Assembly: GCF_036345255.1 (NCBI RefSeq)
Contig: NZ_CP107783.1
Location: 9,727,001 to 9,791,000 of the forward strand
DNA: 64,000 nucleotides
Origin: Streptomyces sp. NBC_00569
GTDB lineage: Bacteria; Actinomycetota; Actinomycetes; Streptomycetales; Streptomycetaceae
Reading direction: 5' to 3'
Position 1 is the first letter of the stretch, and every line of letters starts with the position of its first letter. A model generated the notes under the pieces. The model saw only the letters and a program-made list of their open reading frames with translations, was not told the DNA's origin and did no database searches. Both the position numbers and the translations under genes were made by a program. This document shows positions 17,298 to 26,029 of this stretch, in pieces.

Positions 17298-17474
17298 ATG
17301 TGCCCCCGCAGCGCGCGCCCCGAGCTCGGCCGGTGCCGACCACCACTTGCTCCGGGTGGTCTGGTCGGAAAGGTCGATCTCGATCGTGCCGGAGCGGAGC
17401 AGATCTTTGTGGGAGAGCCGGCGCCGGGGCGACGTGCCCCTGCCGGTGTCCAATGCCTTCACTCGCCGGGTCCA

Positions 17475-17729
17475 TCAGTCCGGCGGCTCCGTCGGGGCCG
17501 GCCGGTCCGGCTTCGGCTCCGCAGGGTCGGGTTCCTCCGGCCTTGGGGGCGGCGCGGGCGGCTCAGGTGGCGGGACGGGCCGTGTCGGGGGGTCCGGTGG
17601 GTTCGGCGGCTCGACCGGCTTCGGCCCATCGGGCGGTTTGCCAGGGCCCGGGGGCTCTGGGCGTGGCGGGGGTTCGGGAGACGGCACGGGGGCGACGTCG
17701 GGGTCGGTTGGTACAGGCACAGTTCCCAT
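17475..17729 (-). CDS. Short proline-rich protein
   Basis: An 84-residue frame, of which more than a third is proline, with PEPP, PPNPPDPP and PDRP repeats and acidic residues between. ATG 17729 has TAGGAGCC about 9 bases upstream. The composition suggests an unfolded cytoplasmic or wall-spanning linker, with no signal peptide or membrane helix. High GC favours accidental frames rich in Pro, so the gene is only moderately supported. Confidence 0.4.
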   Translation of the reverse strand: MGTVPVPTDPDVAPVPSPEPPPRPEPPGPGKPPDGPKPVEPPNPPDPPTRPVPPPEPPAPPPRPEEPDPAEPKPDRPAPTEPPD

Positions 17730-17739
17730 GATCACGGCT

Positions 17740-17935
17740 CCTACCGGCCGAGGCTGTGTTGCGTTGCCATGACGATCACTCTCGCGGCGGCGGCTCCCTC
17801 GGCCTCGCGCACCGCTGCGTCCAGGGCCTGCCCGGCGGCGAGCGATCATCAGCGCGAGCCGGCCGCTCCGGGCGCCGAACGCAGCAACACACGCGCGCCC
17901 GATGTCACCGTCGGCGCCGGTGACCACCACCGTGC
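17740..17935 (-). pseudogene. Fragment of a short-chain dehydrogenase gene
   Basis: The minus strand encodes a Rossmann start, VVVTGADGDIGRACVAAFG, then RSGRLALMIARRRAG. A frame change follows, after which the next frame reads ALDAAVREAEGAAAARVIV, the expected helix and strand of an SDR. Nothing resembling the catalytic Tyr-Lys region follows. It is a 5' remnant of an SDR gene with at least one frameshift. Confidence 0.6.
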
Positions 17936-18076
17936 GTCAAGCGCCCGCGTGATGTGTCATACGGTGCGGGTTTCCCTGATCAACGTCGGCAAACGGCCGT
18001 GGGGACCGTGCCGTGGGGGTGGGCTGATCGTAGGGTCGAGAACAGGCAGAAGAGGCTCGGGCGAGGGAGGCAGCTG

Positions 18077-18746
18077 ATGCCGGTCGTGACGCGGTTCCAT
18101 GCCGACGCGCCTCCGCTCGTCATGAGCCACTGGCACCCGATCGGCTGGACCGAGGCGCTCGCCCAGTGCCGCCACAGTCGAGCGATGGCGCGCATCGACG
18201 GAGTGAGCGGCACGTGTGGTGACGAGCTGCTGGACCACGCGCCTGCCAAGAGCGAGGACTGTGCCGAGGCCGGGTCGGTCAGAACGGCGAATCAGGAGTT
18301 GTGCGGCCGGCTCTGGCCTCACAGGCGGGGCCTTGTCGGTGCGTCCGGGCTGCGGCGGACGCGGAAGAGGCGCGGCTGGATGATCGTCTTCGTTTTCTCG
18401 GCCTCGACGAGGGACGTTGCGGCGACGTGGAGTGTCTTGGACGCGGGTGACGTGATCGACGCCGCTACCAGAGCGGAGGGTGTGGACACTCGTAAGCCCG
18501 GCCCCGACCGCAGGCCTGTTGCTCTGAAGAAGGCGGGCGTGGCGCCGGCCCAAGCGCTGGTCGTCGGCTACAGCCTCGCAGGGCGTGCAGGCTGCGGCCC
18601 GGGCCGAGGTGCCGCTTCTTTTGGTGCCGTTCCGCGGACTCGGCCAGCGGGCTTTGCACGCGGTCGGCGCCTGGAAGGCCACGCAGGTGTTGCCGGACTG
18701 CGGACCTGTTTCAACGGTCGTGCGTATCGCGGACCCTGCCCGCTGA
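18077..18746 (+). pseudogene. Decayed HAD-family phosphatase gene
   Basis: From ATG 18077 (GGGAGG upstream) the frame encodes HAD-like segments: WTEALAQCRHSRAMARIDG, then FVFSASTRDVA, DAGDVIDAATRAEGVD and GPDRRPVALKKAGVAPAQAL followed by VVGYS (normally VGDS). The N-terminal DxDGT nucleophile motif is destroyed. Around 18585 the similarity shifts frame: the next frame reads VQAAARAEVPLLLVPF and ends at TGA 18744-18746, as a HAD C-terminus would. Loss of the nucleophile, a changed VGDS motif and a frameshift indicate a pseudogene. Confidence 0.7.
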
Positions 18747-18774
18747 GCGCCCGAATTCGTTTGGCCGCACTGCA

Positions 18775-19509
18775 GTGAGTGAGATGTTCGGCGCCGACTA
18801 CACGGTCTCTGTCGAGTTCTACGATCTGCTCCAGGCCGAAACCGACCGCCGCTTGGCGAAACGGCGCTTCGCCGAGGCGGCCGGCCGCGCCCGGCACGGG
18901 ATCCTTGATGTCGGTGCGGGTACCGGGATCGTCACCGAGACCCTGTTGAACGCCTCCGCCGCGCCGATCCACGCTGTCGAGCCGGCGGCCCCGATGCGCG
19001 CGGCGCTGCTGTCCCGCCTGGCTGGTCTGGGCGCTGACCAGCGTGCCCGCGTCACCCTTCACCCCGAGTCCATCGAGCGAGCGGGACTCGAGGAGGTCGC
19101 AGACCTGGCCGTCGCCTCCAACATCATCGCCTGCCTCGATCCCGCCACCCGACGCTCCGCCTGGCAGGCCGTCAGCCGCGCGCTCCTGCCCGGCGGGCTA
19201 CTCCTCTTCGACCCTCCGCCCACCGAACTGCCGACCGGGCGCGAGAGAGTAGGACGGCTCGGGCCGGTCCGGGTAGGCCCGGACATCTACGGTGCTGACA
19301 TCACCCGGGAACCCCATGCGGGGGTCGTGCGGATGGTCTTCACCTATCACGTCGAACGGGACGGACGGGTGTTGCGCCGGGAGCGGGAGGCATTCAAGCT
19401 GTGGCCCGCCAGCGCTTCGGAGATCGGCGCGGAACTCGAGGCACAGGGCCTGCAGGTCGTGCACGCCCCCAGCGCCGATCTTCTGGCCGCCCGCCGCGCC
19501 GCACATTGA
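18775..19509 (+). CDS. Class I SAM-dependent methyltransferase
   Basis: A 244-residue methyltransferase with a seven-strand Rossmann fold. Motif I is ILDVGAGTGIVTETLL (about residues 43-58), motif II AVEPAAPMR, and the post-motif segment LLPGGLLLFDPPP. The substrate cannot be told from the sequence. The start GTG 18775 is followed by a second start candidate, ATG 18784. The gene follows the HAD pseudogene by 28 bases and stands alone functionally. Confidence 0.8.
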   Translation: MSEMFGADYTVSVEFYDLLQAETDRRLAKRRFAEAAGRARHGILDVGAGTGIVTETLLNASAAPIHAVEPAAPMRAALLSRLAGLGADQRARVTLHPESIERAGLEEVADLAVASNIIACLDPATRRSAWQAVSRALLPGGLLLFDPPPTELPTGRERVGRLGPVRVGPDIYGADITREPHAGVVRMVFTYHVERDGRVLRREREAFKLWPASASEIGAELEAQGLQVVHAPSADLLAARRAAH

Positions 19510-19860
19510 GGGAGGTGTGTGGGCCGGCGCTGCGCACCCGAGCCTGTTGCGAAAGTTGATCTTTTACGTTGACGGTCATGTCTCGTGCGATGTGATGCCG
19601 CGTCTGTAGGCAGGTGGGAGCGGTTCTTGCGGAAGCCGTGCGCCTTGCTGCGCGCGCTCGGTCCGGCCTTGCATCGCCGTCCCCGGCCACGCCCGGGCGT
19701 ACCGGACTGCGTCCGGCACGGTCTCGGGTCTGCGCTCGGCCCGTGAGCGATTCCTCGGTCGGGCCCCGCCTTCGGCCCCGCTGTACCGACGTGACCCGAT
19801 GCCGGCGATGCAACCTTGGCATCGGCCTCAGGCGGGCTGTCGCGCGACGCACGCCCCGCC
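19510..19860. other. Intergenic region without a recognisable gene
   Basis: About 350 bases between convergent genes. No conserved peptide or strong hairpin was seen. Confidence 0.4.
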
Positions 19861-20889
19861 TCAGTCGCGTGCCTCCTGTGCCTCGACTGTCGCGTCCAGC
19901 TCGCGCCGTTCACCGGCGGCACGGGCGCGGTCCTTCGCCGTGGCCTCGGTGACGTCCAGGAACACCTGGTCGGCGAGAGGCCAGCGGTCGGTCATGTCCG
20001 ACTTGATGCGGACGAGTACCTCTTCGACATCCTCGCTGTCCATACCGCCGACCAGGTCGACGCGGACGGCGACGAGCGTGGAGCGGGTACCCAGGCGCAT
20101 GGTCAGCAGAGTGGTGACGGTGTCGATCTCCCGCTGTTCGTCGAGAAACTCGTGGATCTCGCGGCGCAGTACAGGGTCGGCAGCCTCGCCGATCAGCTGC
20201 GCGCGCGACTGGCCGGCCAGCTGGAACGCGACGAAGACGAGCAAGGCACCGATGAGGAGCGAGGCCCAGGCTTCGTAGGCGATGTTGCGGGTGAGCATGT
20301 GCAGGCCCACGCCGACGATGGCGAACACGACACCCAGGCAGGCGGTGGAGTCCTCGGCGAGCACGGTCCGCAGGGCCGGGTCGTCGCCCGCGCGGATCTC
20401 GCGCACCATGCCACGCGAGGCGTGCCGGGCATTGCCGCGGATCTGAACCAGAGCCCTCACCAGCGAGGATCCCTCCGCGAGGAGCGCGACGGCGAGCACG
20501 GCGAGCACCACGACGTAGCCGTCGCGTGTCTCGGAGCCGCCCGAACGCAATGCCTCGATCCCCTGGAAGAAGGAGAAGCAGCCGCCCATCACGAAGATGC
20601 CGACGGCAGCGAGCAGGGACCAGAAGTAGCGTTCCTTGCCATATCCGAAGGGATGCTTGGCGTCCGGAGCGCGGGTGCTGCGCGTGAGCGAGGCCAGCAG
20701 GAAGACCTCGTTGATGCTGTCGGCCACCGAGTGCGCCGCCTCGGACAGCAGGGCGGGCGAGTTCGCGAACAGCCCGCCGAGCAGCTTGGCCAGCGCGATG
20801 ACGAGATTGGCACCGAGGGCGACATAGACGGTGACAGCCGTCTTGCTGTCCTCGTCCGGATCACTTCGCTTCCGCTGGGCGTCAGACAT
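19861..20889 (-). CDS. Cation diffusion facilitator (CDF) transporter
   Basis: A 342-residue metal/proton antiporter of the inner membrane. It has about six helices followed by a cytoplasmic domain (about 235-320). TM2 holds the metal site SEAAHSVADS (HxxxD), and the TM5 region holds AEDSTACLG. The segment HPFGYGKERYFWSL between TM2 and TM3 is diagnostic of the family. Zn(II), Fe(II) or Mn(II) are possible substrates. ATG 20889 is used because AAGGTGG precedes it; the upstream extension is not protein-like. It is a single gene, transcribed in the same direction as the antiporter operon. Confidence 0.88.
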   Translation of the reverse strand: MSDAQRKRSDPDEDSKTAVTVYVALGANLVIALAKLLGGLFANSPALLSEAAHSVADSINEVFLLASLTRSTRAPDAKHPFGYGKERYFWSLLAAVGIFVMGGCFSFFQGIEALRSGGSETRDGYVVVLAVLAVALLAEGSSLVRALVQIRGNARHASRGMVREIRAGDDPALRTVLAEDSTACLGVVFAIVGVGLHMLTRNIAYEAWASLLIGALLVFVAFQLAGQSRAQLIGEAADPVLRREIHEFLDEQREIDTVTTLLTMRLGTRSTLVAVRVDLVGGMDSEDVEEVLVRIKSDMTDRWPLADQVFLDVTEATAKDRARAAGERRELDATVEAQEARD

Positions 20890-21045
20890 CGTTCCACCTT
20901 GGTCGTGAGCAGGGGCGAGGTAATTCGGGAGTGGGTCGCACGGGGCGCGCCCGAGCAGTCGGGGCGAATGCCTGGTGGCCGGAGCGGGGCGGGCTCCCCG
21001 CCCGATCACGGGCAGCACCCGTCCTTGAGTTACGACTCACAGTGC

Positions 21046-21860
21046 TCACAGGAGGAGCACGGCGATCGTGGCGACGCCCGGCACCGCGAAGGTGGAGCAG
21101 TCACTGAGGTGCCCTGCGTGCAGTCGCGGCACGGGCAGTACCCGGCGAGCGCGGTGCCACGTGCTGTGGTGCACGGTTGGCCGGGCGAGCCCGGCCGCGA
21201 GGCCCGTGGACAGCAGCCCGAGCAGCACTCCTGTGGTGCGCCAGGGCGGGTGACGTGGTGGACGGGACCGTGGTGATGGCAAGGGGCACCTCAGCAACGT
21301 AGCCAATCTGGTGGGTGAAGGAGCAGGCGGCGCGACCGGCGGGAGTGCGAGCCCGCAGCGATCAGGACGCATGCGAGGGAGGCAGCGAGCAGGCCGGCCA
21401 GGTCAGGCAGACATCGTGTCGGCAATGCGGATGCGGCGGCCTGAGGCTCGGTGTCTTCGTGTTCCGGTGGTCTCATCCTCCTCTGGCTGGTCCTGCCAGG
21501 GCCCGGCGGCGCCCTGGCTGAGACGTCTTCCCCACTGACCGCTCGCCGAACCTGGCCAAGCCCCGTGCGGGCGCCCGCAGGACGGCTGCGCCGGGCACGG
21601 CGAAGATCAGGACGAACACGGCTCGCATCCAGGTGCCCGCGCCTTCCTCGAAGACTGACTTCCCCGGTGCGGCACCGAAGGGCGACAGACCGGTGAGAGT
21701 CGGACCGGCGAGCGTGAACGGAACCCCGACGAGAAGGAGTTGGGGGTGGCGAGCCGGACGACGTCGCCCAGGGTGCGGTACCCCTGCGACAGAGGGCTGG
21801 GGCCCTCGTGACGTCAGGTCACCGGGCGGGACGTAGATCTCGACCCCGTCCGCCGGTTGC
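21046..21860 (-). pseudogene. Decayed second copy of mnhD (antiporter subunit D)
   Basis: Directly downstream of intact mnhD, the minus strand carries degenerate pieces of its 3' half in the right order but in broken frames. Around 21560-21760 it reads LTGLSPFGAAPGKSV, then AVLRAPARGLARFGE, matching LAGLPPFGTGLGKAV and AVLRASARIFLGWG of the intact gene. Around 21050-21240 it reads GVLLGLLSTGLAAGLA and RLHAGHLSDCSTFAVPGVA, matching GVALGLLSSVLALALA and RLQSGHLGDYVAFTLAGIA. Stops and frame changes separate the pieces. This is a relic of a tandem duplication or an ancestral second antiporter subunit. Confidence 0.72.
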
Positions 21861-21887
21861 GCGGTTCGCAGGGCCGAGCCCATATCG

Positions 21888-23699
21888 CTACCAGACGAGC
21901 GCGGTCAGCAGCGCGATGCCCGCCAGTGTGAACGCGACGTAGTCGCCGAGGTGGCCCGACTGGAGACGGTGGAGGGGCGCGGCCCAGCGCGCCGGTTCGT
22001 CCGTCGCGGGCCGGCGCACCGCGGTCCAGGCGAGGGCGAGCGCCAGGACCGAGGAGAGAAGGCCCAGAGCGACTCCGACTCCCGTCCAGTGGGGTGCGGG
22101 TGTGACCGGGGGCGGTGCCGGTTCTCCCGTGCCAAGTACAGCGGCCGTGTATCCGGCGTGATCGGTGAATGCGTCGGCCGCCTGGCCCACGGCCGGCCAC
22201 AGACCCGGCACCAGCCCCACGGCCAGCGCACCTGCCATGAGCGCTACGGGTACGGCGAGCATCGTGTCCGGGATGCGCCTCAGCGGGCCGCGTGTCTCCG
22301 GCTCCTCGTCCTTGCCTGTCGTGGTCTCCGGGTTGCCGGAGGGACGGGGACCCCAGCCCAGGAAGATCCGCGCGGAGGCACGCAGCACGGCTCCTCCCGT
22401 GAGCGCCGACGCGGCCACGAAGACGCAGGTCGGCCACCACCCCGCGGCCTCTTCGGACACGGCCTTGCCCAGGCCCGTACCGAAGGGCGGCAGCCCTGCG
22501 AGCGCCAGCCCGCCCGCCGCGAAAAGGCCACCGACCAGGGGGAGTTGATGTGCCCGGCCATGCAGTTCGTGTTCGTCGACGCTGCTGAACCGGTCCAAAA
22601 GGATGCCCGCACAGGCGAAGAGCGCGGCCTTCACTCCCGCATGGGCGAGGACGTAGAGGATGGTGCCGCCGAGGCCCTCAGGGGTGAGGACCGACACGCC
22701 GATGAGGAACAGGCCCGTGTGGGAGACGCTGGAGAACGCGAGCAGCCGCTTCAGGTGGCGTTGCTGCCAGCACATCACGGCGCCCAGGAGGGCGGTGAGC
22801 ACGCCGAGGGTCAGCAGGGCGCGGTGCACGCTGGGCTCCGGGATGCCGCCGGGGCCGGCGAACACGGTCCAGTAGACACGTGCCGTGCCGTAGACGCCGA
22901 GCTCGACGATGACTCCCGACAGCAGGATGCAGACGGGCGTCGGGGCGACGGCATGCGCGTCGGGAAGCCAGAAGTGGAAGGGGACGGCCGCCGCCTTGAC
23001 GAGGAGCCCGGTGAGGACCAGGACGAAGGCGGCCAGGACCAGCGCGTCAGGGCGTCCGGCGTGCGGGTGCGCGTCGAGCCGTGCGCCGATCTGCGCGAGG
23101 CCGAGCTCGCCGGTGTGTGCGTACAGCAGACCGATGCCGAACAGTGTGGTGTAACCGCCCAGCGAATTGATGATGCCGAACGTCAACGCCCCCTGAACCG
23201 CCCGGGCTTCCTCCACCCGGTAGCCGGTGAGGGCGTAGGCGACGACGCCCATGAGTTCGAAGAAGACGAACGCGTTGAAGAGGTCACCGGTGAGGACGAA
23301 GCCGCACATGCCGGCCTGGAAGAGCAGGATGAGGGCGGGGAACGAGCCCGCGTGCCGGTGCGGCGGTTCGTCGAAGTACCGCCAGGAGTAGGCGAGAGCG
23401 GCAACTACCAGGACGGAGGTGAGAGCGGCGAGTCCGACGCCGACCCGGTCGCCGACGAGCACGATCCCCACGCTCGCGCCGTCGCGGGGCCGCCATCCGC
23501 CCATCCACTCGACGGCGCGCGAGTCGGCCGACGGCGAGAGTACGAGGAGGGTGACGGCCCACGCGGCAGCGCCTGCGGAGAAGACGAAGCCCATGACCTC
23601 GGCGGCGAACCTGGGCAGGCGTCGGCCCGCCGCGACCAGAAGTGCCGCGCCGAGGAGCGGAGTGGCCACGATCAGGGGCAGGAGCTGCGCGGCTGTCAC
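21888..23699 (-). CDS. mnhD: Mrp/Mnh antiporter subunit D (NuoN/L-like)
   Basis: A 603-residue, about 14-helix proton-translocating subunit of the complex I/Mrp superfamily. Key residues are present: the TM5 glutamate in FVFFELMGVVAYALTG and the TM7-8 lysine/histidine region LLVKAAAVPFHFWLPDAHA. It is the only large antiporter-like subunit encoded here; a separate NuoL-like MrpA is missing. GTG 23699 overlaps the mnhC stop by 4 bases. The C-terminus after about residue 480 is variable. Together with the next five genes it should form a membrane cation/proton antiporter. Confidence 0.87.
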   Translation of the reverse strand: MTAAQLLPLIVATPLLGAALLVAAGRRLPRFAAEVMGFVFSAGAAAWAVTLLVLSPSADSRAVEWMGGWRPRDGASVGIVLVGDRVGVGLAALTSVLVVAALAYSWRYFDEPPHRHAGSFPALILLFQAGMCGFVLTGDLFNAFVFFELMGVVAYALTGYRVEEARAVQGALTFGIINSLGGYTTLFGIGLLYAHTGELGLAQIGARLDAHPHAGRPDALVLAAFVLVLTGLLVKAAAVPFHFWLPDAHAVAPTPVCILLSGVIVELGVYGTARVYWTVFAGPGGIPEPSVHRALLTLGVLTALLGAVMCWQQRHLKRLLAFSSVSHTGLFLIGVSVLTPEGLGGTILYVLAHAGVKAALFACAGILLDRFSSVDEHELHGRAHQLPLVGGLFAAGGLALAGLPPFGTGLGKAVSEEAAGWWPTCVFVAASALTGGAVLRASARIFLGWGPRPSGNPETTTGKDEEPETRGPLRRIPDTMLAVPVALMAGALAVGLVPGLWPAVGQAADAFTDHAGYTAAVLGTGEPAPPPVTPAPHWTGVGVALGLLSSVLALALAWTAVRRPATDEPARWAAPLHRLQSGHLGDYVAFTLAGIALLTALVW

Positions 23700-24043
23700 C
23701 CTCGCAGCTCCGACAGTTCGTCCGGGTCGACGGTGCCGTGCCGTTTGGCGGTCTGGATGACGAGGGCGAGCAGCAGTGCGGTGACCGTGGCGCCCACGAC
23801 GACGTCGGTGAGGGCGAGAGCCTGGACGACCGGGTCGACGACGGGGCGGGAGCCGGGGGTGATGTCGGCGAAGACGGGGGCGGTTCCGCCCCGGCGGTAG
23901 CCCACGGCGAGCAGCAGCACGTACGTCGAGCTCTGGCACACGGACAGGCAGCCCACCGCGTGGATCAGATTGCGGCTCGTGGCCAGCCCGTAGCAGCCGA
24001 CGAGGAAGATCCATCCGGCTGCCAGATACGGAAGCACGCTCAT
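23696..24043 (-). CDS. mnhC: Mrp/Mnh antiporter subunit C (NuoK-like)
   Basis: A 115-residue, three-helix NuoK-type subunit. It shows the family pattern GCYGLATSRNLIHAVGCLSV followed by VVDPVVQALALTDVVVGAT, the segment shared by MnhC and NuoK. It overlaps mnhB upstream and mnhD downstream by 4 bases each, so translation is coupled. ATG 24043 is the natural start. Confidence 0.87.
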   Translation of the reverse strand: MSVLPYLAAGWIFLVGCYGLATSRNLIHAVGCLSVCQSSTYVLLLAVGYRRGGTAPVFADITPGSRPVVDPVVQALALTDVVVGATVTALLLALVIQTAKRHGTVDPDELSELRG

Positions 24044-24813
24044 GACCGGTTCGCCTCCTCGTCCTGTCGCCCCGTCCCGCCCGCCCCGCCGTCCTCGATC
24101 TCCAGTGCCTGGTCGAGGAACCGGGCGAGCAGCACGACGACGGCGCCGGCCACCTCCACGCCGATCGCGGCGTTGAGGAGCGGGACGGTGCCGCCGGAGG
24201 AGAGGGTGTTGAACGTCCCGTACGGCAGGAAATTGGCGAGGAACGCCGACCCCGCGAGGAGTCCTGCCGTGCCGAGGAGAACGTACGCGGCCTCGCCCGC
24301 GGCGTCCGCGAACGCGTACGCCGCGGCCGGTCTGATGCGCTCGAGCGCCTTGTAGTCGATGGCGACGTAGAGGAGGTGCAGCGCGGTCGCCACGATGACG
24401 CCGCCCTGGAAGCCGCCGCCGGGACTGAGCTGGCCGTGCGCGATGACGTAGAGGCCGATGAGCAGAGTGACGGGCAGGGCGATCAGCGCGTAGCGGCGTA
24501 CGGGTGGATCGACCTGGGCCGTCTCGGGCGGTTCGCTGTGCTCGTCGCGGGTTTCTCGGAGCAGGACGACGGTGCCGAGGACGGCGCCGAACAGGATGGA
24601 CTCCTCGCCGAGGGTGTCGAAGGCACGCTGGTCGAAGTTGACGGAGGAGATGACGTTGGCGGTATGCCGGGAAAGGGCACTGCGGACCGCGCGCTCGCCG
24701 TACGGGTGCCAAGTGCCCCCGAAGCCGGGCAGGTCGAAAGCGGCGCAGGCGAGGAGGACGGCCACGCCGATGCCTCCCACCGCCAACAGCCACAGCCGTG
24801 CCTTCCTGCTCAC
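24040..24813 (-). CDS. mnhB: Mrp/Mnh antiporter subunit B with MbhE-like N-terminus
   Basis: A 257-residue membrane protein. The first 90 residues contain FDQRAFDTLGEESILFGAV, the segment that ends MrpA (MbhE module) in standard operons. From about residue 105 the MnhB domain follows: LIGLYVIAHGQLSPGGGFQ, then GGVIVATALHLLYVAID. The two modules are thus joined in one protein, as in several actinobacterial and Mbh-like complexes. Junctions overlap by 4 bases on both sides. Confidence 0.82.
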   Translation of the reverse strand: MSRKARLWLLAVGGIGVAVLLACAAFDLPGFGGTWHPYGERAVRSALSRHTANVISSVNFDQRAFDTLGEESILFGAVLGTVVLLRETRDEHSEPPETAQVDPPVRRYALIALPVTLLIGLYVIAHGQLSPGGGFQGGVIVATALHLLYVAIDYKALERIRPAAAYAFADAAGEAAYVLLGTAGLLAGSAFLANFLPYGTFNTLSSGGTVPLLNAAIGVEVAGAVVVLLARFLDQALEIEDGGAGGTGRQDEEANRS

Positions 24814-25076
24814 GCGGGCCCCCTCTTCCGTCCGTCGCGACGGCCACGCACCTTGCGGACGGCCAGCAGGAGCATCAGCGGCGTCAGCGCGGAGCCGACC
24901 GCGAGCTGCGAGAGGGCCACATCCGGAGACTGCAGAACGGTGAACAGGACGGCCAGCGCGAGCCCGAGCAGTGCCAGCACGAGTGCCTGACGGACCGGAT
25001 CCCGGGTGAGGACGGCGGCGGTCGCGGCGGCGACGACGAGCGCGAGGGTCAGGACGATCAGCAGATCAGCCACCAT
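24810..25076 (-). CDS. DUF4040/MbhD-like antiporter subunit
   Basis: An 88-residue, three-helix protein matching the MbhD module found inside MrpA: LALLGLALAVLFTVLQSPDV, then ALSQLAVGSAL. In standard seven-gene Mrp operons this piece is the MrpA C-terminal part; here it is a stand-alone gene. It overlaps mnhB by 4 bases and the upstream F/G gene by 11 bases. Confidence 0.78.
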   Translation of the reverse strand: MVADLLIVLTLALVVAAATAAVLTRDPVRQALVLALLGLALAVLFTVLQSPDVALSQLAVGSALTPLMLLLAVRKVRGRRDGRKRGPA

Positions 25077-25536
25077 GTGCCTCTCGTGGGAGGGACGTCT
25101 TGCCCGACACCGCCCGGCCGGAGACGATGTTTCCAGCAGTCAGCAGCGCCCCGATGACCAGCAGTTTCACGAGGGACCGTCCCGGGCCCGTTGCCACGCA
25201 GAGCGGCAGGACGACGAGCGGCGGGGCCGCCGCCGACAGGACCGTCATGGCGCGTGTCACGCGGGCGGTGGGCGGATCGGCCGCCAGCTCGTCGGCGAGC
25301 AGACGGGCGTAGACGAGCGTCCCGGCCGGTCCCAGGACCGCCAGGACCAGGCCGAGGTCGATGTACGAGGGGCGGGCGTAGCCCTGGGCGAGCAGCAGCA
25401 TGACCAGGCACACGAGTAGGGTCGCGAGGTTCTGTGCGACGACCCGGCGCCGGAGAGGGCCGGTGGCCGCGCCCCAGAGAGCCGGGGCAACGCCGAGTGC
25501 CAGCACTGCTGCGGCCGCGAGGAGCCAGCCGTTCAT
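25066..25536 (-). CDS. Antiporter subunit F-G fusion (MrpF/MrpG-like)
   Basis: A 156-residue membrane protein. The first half resembles MrpF/MnhF (RRVVAQNLATLLVCLVMLLL, then YIDLGLVLAVLGPAGTLVYA). The second half resembles MrpG (RVTRAMTVLSAAAPPLVVLP, then LVKLLVIGALLTAGN). Separate mrpF and mrpG genes are missing from the operon, which supports a fusion. Sequence similarity in the G part is weak, so it could alternatively be an extended MrpF. Confidence 0.6.
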   Translation of the reverse strand: MNGWLLAAAAVLALGVAPALWGAATGPLRRRVVAQNLATLLVCLVMLLLAQGYARPSYIDLGLVLAVLGPAGTLVYARLLADELAADPPTARVTRAMTVLSAAAPPLVVLPLCVATGPGRSLVKLLVIGALLTAGNIVSGRAVSGKTSLPREAHGG

Positions 25537-25588
25537 TGGGGCGGTCCCGGATCGTGACCGAGGGGCGAGGGAAGGACGACGCGCGGCC

Positions 25589-25795
25589 TCACGCGGATCC
25601 GCTCCGTCCCGTCGCGGCCAGGCGCGCGGCGCGGGCGCCGAAGGCGGCGAGCAGGGAGGCGCACGATCCGACCACCCACTCGAGCAGGCCGACGTGGGAG
25701 ATCAGGACGAGCCAGAGACCCGTCAACACCGCCCACCAGCCGACCACTTCGGCGGTGACGCGGACCGCCGCAGAGCCCATGACCGTACGAGCCAT
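25589..25795 (-). CDS. Short MrpE-like first gene of the antiporter operon
   Basis: A 68-residue protein with two hydrophobic segments (VVGWWAVLTGLWLVLISHV and EWVVGSCASLLAAFGARAA). Its position and helix pattern fit an N-terminal MrpE/MnhE fragment, but MrpE is usually about 160 residues, so it is shortened. A neighbouring frame continues with a basic stretch (RIRVRPRVVLPSPLG) that might be the lost continuation after a frameshift. ATG 25795 has a strong GGGAGG site 7 bases upstream. It probably marks the operon start. Confidence 0.55.
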   Translation of the reverse strand: MARTVMGSAAVRVTAEVVGWWAVLTGLWLVLISHVGLLEWVVGSCASLLAAFGARAARLAATGRSGSA

Positions 25796-25846
25796 CAGCC
25801 CACCTCCCGAGAACCGGGTGCCCGGCGGTCAGGCTCTCATGCCGTC

Positions 25847-25865
25847 GCTTGACGTCGCGTCAAGC
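25847..25865. promoter_or_regulatory. Palindrome upstream of the antiporter operon
   Basis: The perfect inverted repeat GCTTGACG-TCG-CGTCAAGC lies 52-70 bases before the first antiporter gene and contains a TTGACG -35-like hexamer on each strand. It could be an operator or part of the promoter; it could also act as a small hairpin for the gene ending at 26030. Confidence 0.45.
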
Positions 25866-26029
25866 TCGCCGGTGCCGGATCGAGCGGTGTGCGCAGTGTG
25901 CTGTGGCCGTCCCGTCAGGTCTTCGGCTCGACGTACATACAGCTGCTCTTTTGGGTCGACTCGGTGGGCTCACTCCCTCCTGACGACCAGGATGATCCCG
26001 AGAATGAGCGTGGTGTCAGGTCGCACCGA

